Positions 1 to 6,776 of a stretch of 11,582 bases of DNA are shown here, one piece after another. Under the pieces are notes generated by a model, which was not told the DNA's origin, searched no databases, and saw only the letters and a program-made list of their open reading frames with translations. Location: contig CAYFMG010000029.1 of the NCBI GenBank assembly GCA_964344155.1, forward strand, positions 1 through 11,582, written 5' to 3'. The translations under genes were made by a program, and so were the position numbers. The first letter of the stretch is position 1. Every line of letters begins with the position of its first letter. Source of the stretch: UBA6164 sp964344155. Lineage in GTDB: Bacteria; Patescibacteriota; Gracilibacteria; BD1-5; UBA6164.

Positions 1-67
1 ACCACCCCCTTCTTTAGTTACTCTGGTTTTCTCCCCCTCCTTAGTAAGGAGGGGGGTGGGGGGTGGT
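1..67 (-). repeat. Nested palindromic repeat, copy 1 (reverse orientation, possibly clipped)
   Basis: The outer arms ACCACCCCC and GGGGGGTGGT are inverted repeats. Nested inside is a near-perfect hairpin with CCCCCTCC / GGAGGGGG arms around TTAGTAA. Read on the minus strand, the layout matches the copies at 9866 and 10355: outer arm, GC-rich inner hairpin, AT-richer connector, outer arm. The connector sequence itself has diverged from the GAATGAGCGATAGCGAAAG seen in those copies. It lies just downstream of the minus-strand gene at 95-925 and could shape that transcript's 3' end, although no U-tract follows it. The window begins at its first base, so its outer end may be missing. Confidence 0.7.
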
Positions 68-94
68 AATACTTAATTAATATAATAGTATTTA

Positions 95-925
95 TTAAAA
101 TATCAAATTATTTTTAATATTTTCTAACTCATACAAATCTCCTTCAGTAGTAACCAAATAAAGCTTATTATTTTCCACATATATTTTTTTTATTTCTAAG
201 TCTGTTGTGTAAATAGTTTTTTTCTCTTTAGTTAAAGGATTGTAGTAAAATAATATATTATCATCTATATTTTTTAATCATAAGTTCTTAATAATTACAG
301 TATCTGATTTTTTAATTAATCATACATATCAATCAGCAAAATAAACAAAATCATTAAAAAAAGAAAAATAATTAAAAGTATTTGAACTTATAAAATAATT
401 AAAACTTCACTTTTGTGTAACAAATACTAACTTATCCTCTCTTATTTTTTTCACATAATCAACATCCAATCAAAAATTAAGTTCAGAAACTTGTTTAGTT
501 TTATCATTGTAATAAAACTTACTATCTCAAACCTCTATATATAAACTAGAATCTGTTGCTAAAATATCCTCTACCCTAAGATATTTTTCATAAACCATAT
601 CAAAAGTCCCTATTTTTTCATTACCCAAAAATAAATCAAGATTATTCTTTTTTTCTTTAAAGTAAGCACTTTTAGAATTAGATAAATCAAATGTTTTGTA
701 GTTTTTTTGCTTTTGTTTTAATTCTTCTATTTTTTCAGTAGTTGTTATCTTTTTTAACTCTACTTCTTTTTTTGTAAGCTCTATCTTTTTACTTTGCTCT
801 TTTTTCTCTAGTTGTTCTTTTACTATTTGTTTTTGTTTAGCTGGTAAGTATTCCATATGATAATATATGTATCAAACTCATATAAATCACAATAAAATAA
901 GTACTGATAAAAATCTATTACTCAT
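95..925 (-). CDS. Hypothetical membrane-anchored protein with coiled coil (UGA=Gly)
   Basis: Read with UGA as Gly this is one 276-residue frame ending in TAA. The standard code would show only the 109-residue middle piece. Residues about 5-22 (FLSVLILLGFIGVGYIYY) form one hydrophobic segment containing three TGA-encoded glycines, consistent with a signal anchor. Residues about 28-75 are rich in Lys, Glu and Gln and look like a coiled coil or charged stalk. The remainder is rich in beta-prone Tyr, Phe, Ile and Val, with repeated strand-turn patterns such as NNKLYLVTTEGDLYEL, possibly beta-propeller-like. The likely topology is a cytoplasmic N-terminus with the bulk outside. The start was chosen because the 925 ATG includes the membrane segment; an internal ATG at 856 would lose it. 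I do not recognise the family. It is transcribed divergently from folD. About 9 of 12 glycines are TGA, as in native genes. Confidence 0.75.
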
Positions 926-955
926 AGTTTGTTTTTGTTAAAAATATTGTTTTGT

Positions 956-982
956 ATTTTAATTTTTTTTTATAGTTTGCAA
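956..982 (-). promoter_or_regulatory. Candidate promoter for the 95-925 gene
   Basis: On the minus strand TTGCAA (977-982) is followed 15 bases later by TAAAAT (956-961), about 30 bases upstream of the 925 start. The region is so AT-rich that chance matches are likely. Confidence 0.3.
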
Positions 983-990
983 AGTTTTTC

Positions 991-1018
991 TTGATATTCG
1001 TAAATATATCTGTAAAAT
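991..1018 (+). promoter_or_regulatory. Candidate sigma-70 promoter of folD
   Basis: TTGATA (991-996) and TAAAAT (1013-1018) are separated by 16 bases. The expected transcription start is near 1025, giving a leader of about 25 nt. No Shine-Dalgarno sequence precedes the ATG at 1049; the upstream bases are A-rich. Confidence 0.45.
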
Positions 1019-1048
1019 ATCGCTAATTTATCCTTAAAAAATAAAAAA

Positions 1049-1870
1049 ATGATTATAGACTGAATACATATAGCACAAAATATTTATGATAAAATTAAAG
1101 CTGAAGTTTGTATCTTGGAAAAAAAACCTACTCTTTGAGCAATCCTTGTATGAAATAACCCTTCTAGTATAAGATATATAAATCAAAAGAAAAAATGGGC
1201 AGAATACACTTGAATAAATTTTAATCTGGTAAAGCTAGAAGAAGATGTTACAGAAGATGAGCTTTTAAAACAAATAAAGGAGTTTAATAAAGATAAAGAT
1301 ATTAGTTGATATATAGTACAGCTTCCCTTACCTAAACATATAGATGAAAAAAATATAATAAATACTATCAAACCTGAAAAAGATGTTGATTGATTTCATC
1401 CTATAAATCAATGAAAAATACTTATATGAGATAAATCTTGATTAGCTCCTTGTACTCCGGCATGAATTATGGAGATTTTAAAATCTGAGTATGTAGATCT
1501 TGTTTGAAAAAATGTATGTATCATAGGTAGAAGTAATATAGTATGAAAACCAGCTACTGCTCTTTTGATGAATGCTTGAGCTACGGTTATGAATTGTAAT
1601 AGTAAAACAAGAGACTTAGAAAGTTTTACAAAAAAATCTGATATAGTTGTAGTTGCTGCTTGATACCCATGATTATTAAAAGAAAATATGCTTAAAAAAG
1701 ATTCTATAATTATAGATGTATGATTCAGTGTTATTGATTGAAAAATTTTTGGTGATGCTGAAACTGAGGATATAAGCAAAAAATGACATAGGATTACTCC
1801 TGTTCCTGGTTGAGTTTGAGCGCTAACTGTTGCTATGTTAATGAAAAATACTCTTAATACTCACCTATAA
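1049..1870 (+). CDS. folD: FolD, bifunctional methylenetetrahydrofolate dehydrogenase/cyclohydrolase (UGA=Gly)
   Basis: FolD interconverts 5,10-methylene-THF, 5,10-methenyl-THF and 10-formyl-THF in the cytoplasm, using NADP, and feeds one-carbon units to purine and formyl-Met synthesis. The 273-residue frame is slightly shorter than the roughly 285 usual for the family. Hallmarks visible: VGNNPSS followed by Y43 and the catalytic K47 (the E. coli Y50/K54 pair), QLPLP at 91-95, KDVDGFHP at 111-118 with D114 equivalent to E. coli D121, APCTP at 133-137, the Rossmann motif GRSNIVGKP at 160-168, and TPVPGGVG near 251-257. The residue after that last motif is Ala258, where most family members have Pro. 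Twenty of 23 glycines are TGA codons, many at invariant positions, which is the strongest single proof of recoding here. It has its own promoter candidate and terminator, so it is probably monocistronic. No tetrahydrofolate-pathway neighbours are in the window. Confidence 0.97.
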
Positions 1871-1906
1871 AAAATAAATGGCTAGAAATAGCTATTTATT
1901 TTTTTC
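1871..1906 (+). terminator. Rho-independent terminator after folD
   Basis: A 13-bp stem, AAATAAATGGCTA with TAGCTATTTATTT (one G:U pair), has a GAAA loop and runs into a T tract. It begins directly after the folD TAA. Confidence 0.8.
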
Positions 1907-1918
1907 CTAAAAAAAAGT

Positions 1919-1946
1919 TTGACTTAATAAAGTTTTTTAATAGAAT
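1919..1946 (+). promoter_or_regulatory. Promoter of the tRNA cluster
   Basis: TTGACT (1919-1924) and TAGAAT (1941-1946) are 16 bases apart, close to sigma-70 consensus. The predicted start near 1953 lies about 20 bases before tRNA-Gly. Confidence 0.6.
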
Positions 1947-1975
1947 GTGTCTCGCAAGTTACAAAAAATGATTTT

Positions 1976-2052
1976 GCGGGTATAGCTCAATTGGCTAGAG
2001 CATCTGCCTTCCAAGCAGAGGGTTGTGGGTTCGAGTCCCATTACCCGCTCCA
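1976..2052 (+). tRNA. tRNA-Gly (anticodon UCC)
   Basis: A complete cloverleaf: acceptor GCGGGTA/TACCCGC, D arm GCTC...GAGC, anticodon stem TCTGC/GCAGA around CTTCCAA (anticodon TCC), T arm GTGGG TTCGAGT CCCAT, discriminator T, and encoded CCA. It reads GGN glycine codons. It is not the UCA-anticodon tRNA-Gly needed to read UGA, which must be elsewhere in the genome. First gene of a three-tRNA cluster. Confidence 0.97.
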
Positions 2053-2081
2053 TTAAAAACTTGTCTTCTTTTTTTATATAA

Positions 2082-2158
2082 GGGTGTATAGCTCAGTTGG
2101 TTAGAGCGCACGACTGATAATCGTGAGGTCCCAAGTTCAACTCTTGGTATACCCACCA
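2082..2158 (+). tRNA. tRNA-Ile (anticodon GAU)
   Basis: Cloverleaf with acceptor GGGTGTA/TATACCC, D arm GCTC...GAGC, anticodon stem CACGA/TCGTG around CTGATAA (anticodon GAT), T arm CCAAG TTCAACT CTTGG, discriminator A and encoded CCA. It lies 29 nt after tRNA-Gly, with no promoter or terminator visible between them, so it is probably co-transcribed. Confidence 0.97.
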
Positions 2159-2175
2159 TTTTTTTTGTTTAAAAT

Positions 2176-2251
2176 CGGAGACTGGCGCAATTGGTAGCGC
2201 ACACGTTTTGGGAACGTGGGGTTGTGAGTTCGAGTCTCGCGTCTCCGACCA
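2176..2251 (+). tRNA. tRNA-Pro (anticodon UGG)
   Basis: Acceptor CGGAGAC/GTCTCCG, anticodon stem CACGT/ACGTG around TTTGGGA (anticodon TGG), T arm GTGAG TTCGAGT CTCGC, discriminator A and encoded CCA. Only 17 nt separate it from tRNA-Ile. It is the last gene of the cluster, followed by a terminator. Confidence 0.97.
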
Positions 2252-2267
2252 TTATAATATGTTACAA

Positions 2268-2302
2268 AAAAAGAGTTAGAAAATAATTTTCTATCTCTTT
2301 TT
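2268..2302 (+). terminator. Terminator of the tRNA cluster
   Basis: The inner stem is TAGAAAA/TTTTCTA with a TAA loop. After one T:T mismatch it continues as AAAAAGAG/CTCTTTTT. The structure ends in T-rich sequence 16 nt after tRNA-Pro. Confidence 0.7.
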
Positions 2303-2414
2303 CTTTATTTTTCCTATTTTCTTCTCCACTAATTTAAGTTTATATTTTTTTTCAGTTTTTTTCTTTTTTATATTATTTATTATTCAGATACTTTTATTTA
2401 TTAATAGAAATATT

Positions 2415-2786
2415 ATGAAAAAAATTTATGTATTTTTATGTTTATTGTTTTTATGTTTGCCAAAATATGCTTTCTGAGGTATAGCTACTGTAAACCCAAA
2501 TTTAAAATATACTCCATGGCATATAAATAAAAATAAGTCTGATATAGAATTATTTATAGAGTATGATGAAAAAAGTACTCAAACAACCTTTAATGTAGAA
2601 TTGAAAACATATTGAAATCCTACTGAAAAACTTAAATTTGATATGTGATTATGAGATCAAAGTTGTGGGAAAAATTTTGATTACAATAAAATGTATATGA
2701 AATTTATGTGAACTTGTACTTTTGACTACTCACTACTAGAAGTAAGCAAAATGGAGACATTTAAATTTGATATATATTATTGATAA
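2415..2786 (+). CDS. Exported hypothetical protein, N-terminal part (probably frameshifted with the next ORF)
   Basis: This frame has 123 residues with UGA=Gly and ends at TAA 2784-2786. Residues 1-20 (MKKIYVFLCLLFLCLPKYAF) are a clear signal peptide: Lys-Lys, a hydrophobic core rich in Leu and Cys, then a polar turn. The rest looks like a secreted beta-rich domain with cysteines near residues 87 and 105 (QSCGK and GTCTF), which could pair outside the cell. The stop falls directly after FKFDIYYG. Sequence in the +1 frame carries on smoothly from there and has no good start of its own, so this ORF and the next probably form one gene of about 365 codons. I do not recognise the family. It sits upstream of the DMT-type permease and may share its transcript. 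Confidence 0.7.
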
Positions 2787-3516
2787 TATTACAAAAGAAG
2801 TAGAGCTATTTGAGTCAAATCAACATGATATAAATCCTAAAAATTTTAAAGAATTAAATGCTTTAATTAATTGGGAAAACACAAGAGTAGATTGATTTTT
2901 TGCAAATATTTCTGCACAAAATAGTTGAGAGCTTCATAGCTTTATTACAGTTCTTCATGATAAATTTATCCCCTTTTGAGAACTATATATTGATATAGAG
3001 TTATTAGGAAAAATGTATAAATATCAAATATTTGAAAAAGAATATATAAAACTAGAGTATTACAAAGACTTATGATTTTATGGTTATAAATTACCTATTA
3101 ATTATATTGAAGCTGATTTTAATGATTTAGTATGATCATTTAAGATTTATTATGTTGAAGAATCTTTTAAAGATAAAACAATATATAAAAATGTTGATAT
3201 GAATTGAGTTATACATGATGTAAAACTATATCAAGATATAGATATGGAAAATAAAAATGAAATAATAGAAGAGAAAAAAGAAAAAACTGAAAAAAAGAAA
3301 AAATATAATCAAAAATTGGTAAATAGAGTTGATAGTTTAATACAAAAATTTAAAAAAGTAGAAAAAAATAATAATGACTTAATAAAAAAATTAGAAAAAA
3401 TAATAGTATTATTAGATAAATATACAGAAAAAAAACCTAAACTAAAAAATATTATAAGTGAAATTAATGAGATTTTAAAAACGAGAATTAAAGAATTACA
3501 AAATAGTAATACATAA
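2767..3516 (+). CDS. Hypothetical protein, C-terminal part of the frameshifted exported protein
   Basis: The frame is open from 2746 to the TAA ending at 3516. TTG at 2767 is the first plausible start (249 residues). The first in-frame ATG is 3013, which would remove about 80 residues of good coding sequence. The segment after the break reads DNITKEVELFESNQHDINP and continues a beta-rich globular domain. From about residue 160 it becomes an extremely Lys/Glu-rich coiled coil (EIIEEKKEKTEKKKKYN, then heptad-like LIKKLEKIIVLLDKY) to the end. With the upstream signal peptide the whole protein would be exported with a C-terminal coiled coil. TGA encodes glycine in VDGFF, NSGEL, PFGEL, LVGSF and MNGVI. 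The permease ATG follows 67 nt later. Function unknown. Confidence 0.65.
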
Positions 3517-3583
3517 AAAAACAAACTTGAATATATAAATAAAATAAATATCATATCTGGTATATAAAATATAATAGAAAACT

Positions 3584-4453
3584 ATGAATATACTATTTTG
3601 ATTAATAAGTGCATTGTTTGCTTCTCTTTGAATAAGCAACCGGAAAAAAGCAATAACTCTATCTACTCTACCAAATACCATATACATTTTATTATGGCCC
3701 CTATCTGGTTTTTTTATAATATGAACTATTATTTACTTCTCTTGAGTTAATATGTCCATATATTCTGACTATGGGATTATATGATTAATATGAATAATTA
3801 TTCTTCTAGATATAGTTGCAAATTTCCTAGAAATGGATGTATACAAAAAAACAAAACTATCAGAAATACTTCCCTATACAAATCTAGATAAATTATTTAT
3901 AGTACTTATTTGATTTTTTCTATTTTACTGAACTAAAAACTCAACCAGTATTACAACACTACTCATAACACTTTTAACAATAATAATTATTGCAGGATTT
4001 AGTATAGATTTCAAAAAATTTAAAATACCAAAAACTATAATATCATATTCATTGGTTATGTTATGTAGAGGTATATCAGTACTAATAGTTTGATATATAT
4101 TTATCAAATATACAACTATTGATTATCTGAGTATAAATATGATTTTTTCCTTTATCTGATACTTGATAATAGCTCTTATACTAAAAAACTCTTTTAATAG
4201 CTTATTCAAACAATCAAAAGAATTTTATAAATCTAGATTAATCTCTCTTATTCTTGGATGGTGATGATTTATTATATGACTATATATAGTAAAAGAAGCT
4301 TGAGTTTTAATAGCTACCCTTATAAGTTTTGTATGACTTATATTTAATATACTTGCTATGAAATTTATACTAAATGATACTCCAGAAAAAAAACAAGTAA
4401 TACTTGCCTGACTAGTAACTTTGTTAATATGAGTCTGATATATATTTAAGTAA
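3584..4453 (+). CDS. EamA/DMT-superfamily-like membrane permease, about 10 TM (UGA=Gly)
   Basis: 289 residues, very hydrophobic, with about ten membrane segments. The first is NILFGLISALFASLGI, near residues 2-17, and the last is ILAGLVTLLIGVGYIF at the C-terminus. Length, helix number, short cytoplasmic linkers and the small-residue helix with a Lys/Asp-bearing loop around residue 90 (MDVYKKTKLSEILPYTNLD) fit the drug/metabolite transporter superfamily. That family moves small metabolites, amino acids or drugs across the inner membrane. The substrate cannot be told from sequence, and the assignment rests on fold-like features rather than a diagnostic motif. About 18 of 23 glycines are TGA, several inside membrane helices. 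It lacks a Shine-Dalgarno sequence. It lies 67 nt after the frameshifted exported-protein gene and ends inside a bidirectional terminator shared with the convergent phosphate transporter. Confidence 0.75.
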
Positions 4454-4489
4454 AAAATTCCACTGTGTTTTCACACAGTGGAATTTTTT
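4452..4489. terminator. Bidirectional terminator between the permease and PiT genes
   Basis: A perfect 16-bp inverted repeat, AAAAAATTCCACTGTG with CACAGTGGAATTTTTT, encloses a 6-nt loop (4468-4473). The T tract on one side and A tract on the other make it work in both directions. It overlaps the permease TAA. On the minus strand it begins 24 nt after the PiT TGA codon, which matters because that TGA may not stop translation here. Confidence 0.92.
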
Positions 4490-4513
4490 GTTCACCTTTT
4501 TCTCGTTTTCAAT

Positions 4514-6145
4514 TCATATAATCATACCTCGAATCATGAAATAGATAGCAGCTGATAATAAAGCAGCAGTAGGAACAGTAATAATCCAAGCCGCTGTAAT
4601 TTTCTTAACAGTGTCTCTTTTTACATACTGTTTCTTCTTTATAGACTTAATGGTAGCCTTTTCTTCTTCAAGAATCTCTTCCTCTTTCTCGATAGATTCA
4701 AAAAGTTCACCAATTGCTCTGTAAACTTTTTTAGTCTTCTCTTCTGTCGGAATATCTCTTAATTCTTGAAGCTTAGACCTCATTTCCCCTATTTTGCTTT
4801 CCTCTATACGAGCCCTTGATTCCTCCAAAGTTAGTTTCCTAGCCTCTTTTGAAGACTGTAAAAACTCTCTAATAAATCCTACACCAAATACACCTCCTAT
4901 TGCAATATGTGTTGAACTTACAGGCAAACCAAGCTGACTAGCAATGATAACGGTAATAGCTGCAGCCATTGCTACTGAAAAAGCTCTCATTTGATCCAGC
5001 TCTGTAATCTCAGAACCAACTGTTTTAATAAGTTTTGGACCATACAAAGCTAAACCAATAACTATACCAAAGGCACCAACTCCCATTACCCACAGAGGAA
5101 TACTTGCCTTAGCAGAGATTCCATTATTAATAATAGCATCTGAAATTGCAGCCAATGGACCAATAGCATTAGCAACGTCATTTGCACCATGAGCAAAACT
5201 AAGCAAAGCTGCAGCAAAAATAAGAGGAATTGTAAACAAAGAGTTTACTGAGCTCCTATCATTTTTGATGTTTTGCTTTAATCTTAGTTTTTTATTAACA
5301 AAATAATAAACAACAACAGCTAGAACAACACCAAATAAACTGGCAATCAAAAAGCTAGGTTTCTTTTCATCAGGCAAAAACTGTAATATATCCACAATAT
5401 CAGGCCATATTTTCTTAAGACCTTTTAGTGTAAGATAAGTAGTAAATGCCCAAGTCATTATAGCAACATATATAGGAACCCAAAACTTACCAGATGCCAC
5501 TTTGTCTTCTTTGAAAACAATGTTTTTCTTAATAGAAAACAAAAAAACAGCTGCAATTATTCCCCCTAAAACTGGAGAAATAACCCATGATGCTGCAATT
5601 TTTCCCATCGTTCCCCAAGAGACAATAGAAAAGCCACCTGCGGCTACACCTGCTCCCATAACTCCCCCAACAATAGAGTGAGTCGTAGAAACTGGTGCTC
5701 CAAACTTTGTTGCAAGATTTAGCCAAATACCTGCTGAAAGCAAAGCAGCCATCATTGCCCAAATAAAGCTATCAGTATTATCTCCAAAAGCATTAATATC
5801 AATAATGCCTTTTTTAATAGTACCAACAACATCTCCTCCAGCAATAAATGCACCACTTGCTTCAAAAATTGCAGCAATAAGTATTGCTCCACCCAAAGTT
5901 AAAGCCTTTGAACCAACAGCAGGACCAACATTGTTAGCAACATCATTTGCACCAATATTCATAGCCATATATGCACCAAAAAGTGCAGCTATAACTAAGA
6001 ATGAATTTACAGGTAAACCTCCGGTTGAGTTAGCACTTACAATAAAAACTAAAACTAAAAATATGATAACAATACCATACTTGTTAAAGTCATTAGATGA
6101 TTCTTCAGCAGCACTTTCAAGATGCCTTAGAAACTTAAGATTCAT
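4514..6145 (-). CDS. PiT-family inorganic phosphate transporter, likely recent horizontal acquisition
   Basis: This is a low-affinity symporter that imports phosphate (or metal phosphate) across the inner membrane. The 543-residue protein has both PiT signatures in inverted-repeat halves: GANDVANNVGPAVGS at 65-79 and GANDVANAIGP at 320-330. It also has paired APVSTTHSIVGG (150-161) and LPVSSTHIAIGG (407-418) motifs. About 12 membrane segments are visible, and a charged cytoplasmic loop (about 430-510) precedes the last helix. From memory the C-terminal loop and KKITAAWIITVPTAALLSA end resemble proteobacterial PiT proteins. It is unlike its neighbours: all 47 glycines are GGN and none TGA, it has a strong Shine-Dalgarno sequence, and its GC is higher (one 60-base line holds 27 G/C against 12 in a neighbouring gene). 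Its stop is TGA, which under table 25 would extend the protein by 30 residues to TAA at 4424. No PhoU-like partner is adjacent. Confidence 0.96.
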   Translation of the reverse strand: MNLKFLRHLESAAEESSNDFNKYGIVIIFLVLVFIVSANSTGGLPVNSFLVIAALFGAYMAMNIGANDVANNVGPAVGSKALTLGGAILIAAIFEASGAFIAGGDVVGTIKKGIIDINAFGDNTDSFIWAMMAALLSAGIWLNLATKFGAPVSTTHSIVGGVMGAGVAAGGFSIVSWGTMGKIAASWVISPVLGGIIAAVFLFSIKKNIVFKEDKVASGKFWVPIYVAIMTWAFTTYLTLKGLKKIWPDIVDILQFLPDEKKPSFLIASLFGVVLAVVVYYFVNKKLRLKQNIKNDRSSVNSLFTIPLIFAAALLSFAHGANDVANAIGPLAAISDAIINNGISAKASIPLWVMGVGAFGIVIGLALYGPKLIKTVGSEITELDQMRAFSVAMAAAITVIIASQLGLPVSSTHIAIGGVFGVGFIREFLQSSKEARKLTLEESRARIEESKIGEMRSKLQELRDIPTEEKTKKVYRAIGELFESIEKEEEILEEEKATIKSIKKKQYVKRDTVKKITAAWIITVPTAALLSAAIYFMIRGMII

Positions 6146-6152
6146 TATCCTT

Positions 6153-6158
6153 CTCCTT
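6153..6158 (-). promoter_or_regulatory. Strong Shine-Dalgarno sequence of the PiT gene
   Basis: On the minus strand AAGGAG ends 7 nt before the ATG at 6145, within AAGGAGAAGG. This is close to ideal spacing. It is the only clear Shine-Dalgarno sequence in the window: folD, radA, the permease, the HAD and OB genes and the GIY-YIG gene all have A/T-rich starts. It fixes the PiT start and supports a foreign origin. Confidence 0.85.
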
Positions 6159-6233
6159 ATAGAAAAACAAAAAGCTACAATACTACTCTAATTAATCAAG
6201 ATATTTAAAAGAACAAAATAAAAACAAGGAAAC

Positions 6234-6259
6234 TCTATATAATTTTTATTTTTTGTCAA
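6234..6259 (-). promoter_or_regulatory. Weak promoter candidate for PiT
   Basis: On the minus strand TTGACA (6254-6259) is a perfect -35 element, but the best -10 (TATAGA, 6234-6239) is only 14 bases away, which is too close. PiT could instead be transcribed from the GIY-YIG gene 137 nt upstream, since no terminator is visible between them. Confidence 0.3.
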
Positions 6260-6282
6260 TCTTTAAAAGTAAAATTATCTTT

Positions 6283-6528
6283 TTATTTTTCTATCAATTT
6301 AAGTTTATCTATTTTTTTCATTTTTTTGATTTCACTTTCCCTCTTACAAGCTTCACTCCTAGTCTCAAATTCTTCGCTATATACAAGTTTTACAGGTTGC
6401 CTAACTCTAGTGTATTTTGCTCATCAAACAATTTCTCCATTATGCTGTCTTACTCTTCTTTCTAGGTCTGTTGTTATTCCTGTATACAAAGAGTTATCAC
6501 TACATTCTAAAATATAGCTATAGTACAT
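6283..6528 (-). CDS. GIY-YIG domain protein of the UPF0213/YhbQ type
   Basis: This small 81-residue protein is one GIY-YIG nuclease domain, the usual size for the UPF0213 group. The two signature strands are YSYIL (3-7) and SLYTGIT (13-19). They are followed by DLERRVRQHN (21-30) with the conserved Arg, GGAKYTR (35-41), and the C-terminal helix RSEACKRESEIKKMKK with the metal-binding Glu position. The family fold cleaves DNA, but the cellular role of these stand-alone small members is poorly defined. Two glycines (35-36) are consecutive TGA codons, so the standard code breaks the gene in the middle; two others are GGA. No Shine-Dalgarno sequence. It lies upstream of PiT on the same strand. 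Confidence 0.93.
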
Positions 6529-6606
6529 AAAAATCTAGGTTAGGAAATATTATTTTTATTATAGTAGTATTGATATTTTAAGCAAACTAAAAAATATCAA
6601 AAAACC

Positions 6607-6633
6607 TTGCAATAATTATTTTTTCTATATACT
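6607..6633 (+). promoter_or_regulatory. Candidate promoter for the microhelix and tRNA-Leu
   Basis: TTGCAA (6607-6612) and TATACT (6628-6633) are 15 bases apart, the same spacing and -10 as the radA candidate. A start near 6640 would place the hairpin at 6649 almost at the 5' end of a transcript that continues into tRNA-Leu. Confidence 0.4.
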
Positions 6634-6648
6634 ATAACTACTTTTTAT

Positions 6649-6673
6649 GGGGCCGACTTGATCGGCTCCACCA
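6649..6673 (+). ncRNA. Alanine-microhelix-like hairpin with CCA (possible tmRNA or tRNA-Ala remnant)
   Basis: GGGGCCGA pairs with TCGGCTCC over 8 bp, with a 5-nt loop CTTGA, followed by A and an encoded CCA. The third pair is G:U, the discriminator is A, and the first five pairs (GGGGC/GCTCC) match those of E. coli tRNA-Ala. The 5' end also resembles tmRNA (which starts GGGGCTGA in E. coli), and the 3' end resembles tmRNA or tRNA-Ala. There is no D, anticodon or T arm. It lies 8 nt before tRNA-Leu and probably shares its transcript. It is not a terminator, since no T tract follows. It may be a functional charged mini-RNA, a remnant, or chance. Confidence 0.45.
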
Positions 6674-6681
6674 TATTTTAT

Positions 6682-6766
6682 GCCCAGGTGGTGAAATTGG
6701 TAGACACGGGGGACTCAAAATCCCCTTTCCTTGGAAGTATGGGTTCAAGTCCCATCCTGGGTACCA
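6682..6766 (+). tRNA. tRNA-Leu (anticodon CAA)
   Basis: A class II tRNA: acceptor GCCCAGG/CCTGGGT with a G:U first pair, anticodon stem GGGGA/TCCCC around CTCAAAA (anticodon CAA), a long variable arm TTTCCTTGGAAGT, T arm ATGGG TTCAAGT CCCAT, discriminator A and encoded CCA. It reads UUG leucine codons. A terminator follows within 11 nt. Confidence 0.97.
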
Positions 6767-6776
6767 ATAAAAATTA

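Noticed and set aside
1408..1779. Minus-strand 123-codon ORF inside folD
   Set aside because: It is the antisense shadow of FolD, whose motifs are unmistakable on the plus strand with UGA=Gly.
3309..3687. Minus-strand ORFs of 63-81 codons rich in Phe, Leu and Ile
   Set aside because: They are the reverse reading of a Lys/Glu coiled coil and of the permease start. The hydrophobicity is an artefact of AT-rich antisense.
4514..6145. PiT region as contamination of the assembly
   Set aside because: The terminator between PiT and the permease overlaps the native permease stop, and the GIY-YIG gene on the other side is recoded, so the joins look natural. I cannot exclude it fully without read data.
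5805..6191. Plus-strand 128-codon ORF over the PiT start
   Set aside because: It is the antisense of PiT membrane helices: Ala/Pro/Ile-rich translation, no family motifs, and the PiT frame carries the conserved signatures.
6253..6517. Two overlapping plus-strand ORFs of 63-70 codons
   Set aside because: They lie antisense to the GIY-YIG gene, which has clear motifs on the minus strand.
6649..6673. Rho-independent terminator
   Set aside because: The stem is followed by ACCATATTTTA rather than a T run, and it would stop transcription just before tRNA-Leu. No gene ends before it on the plus strand.
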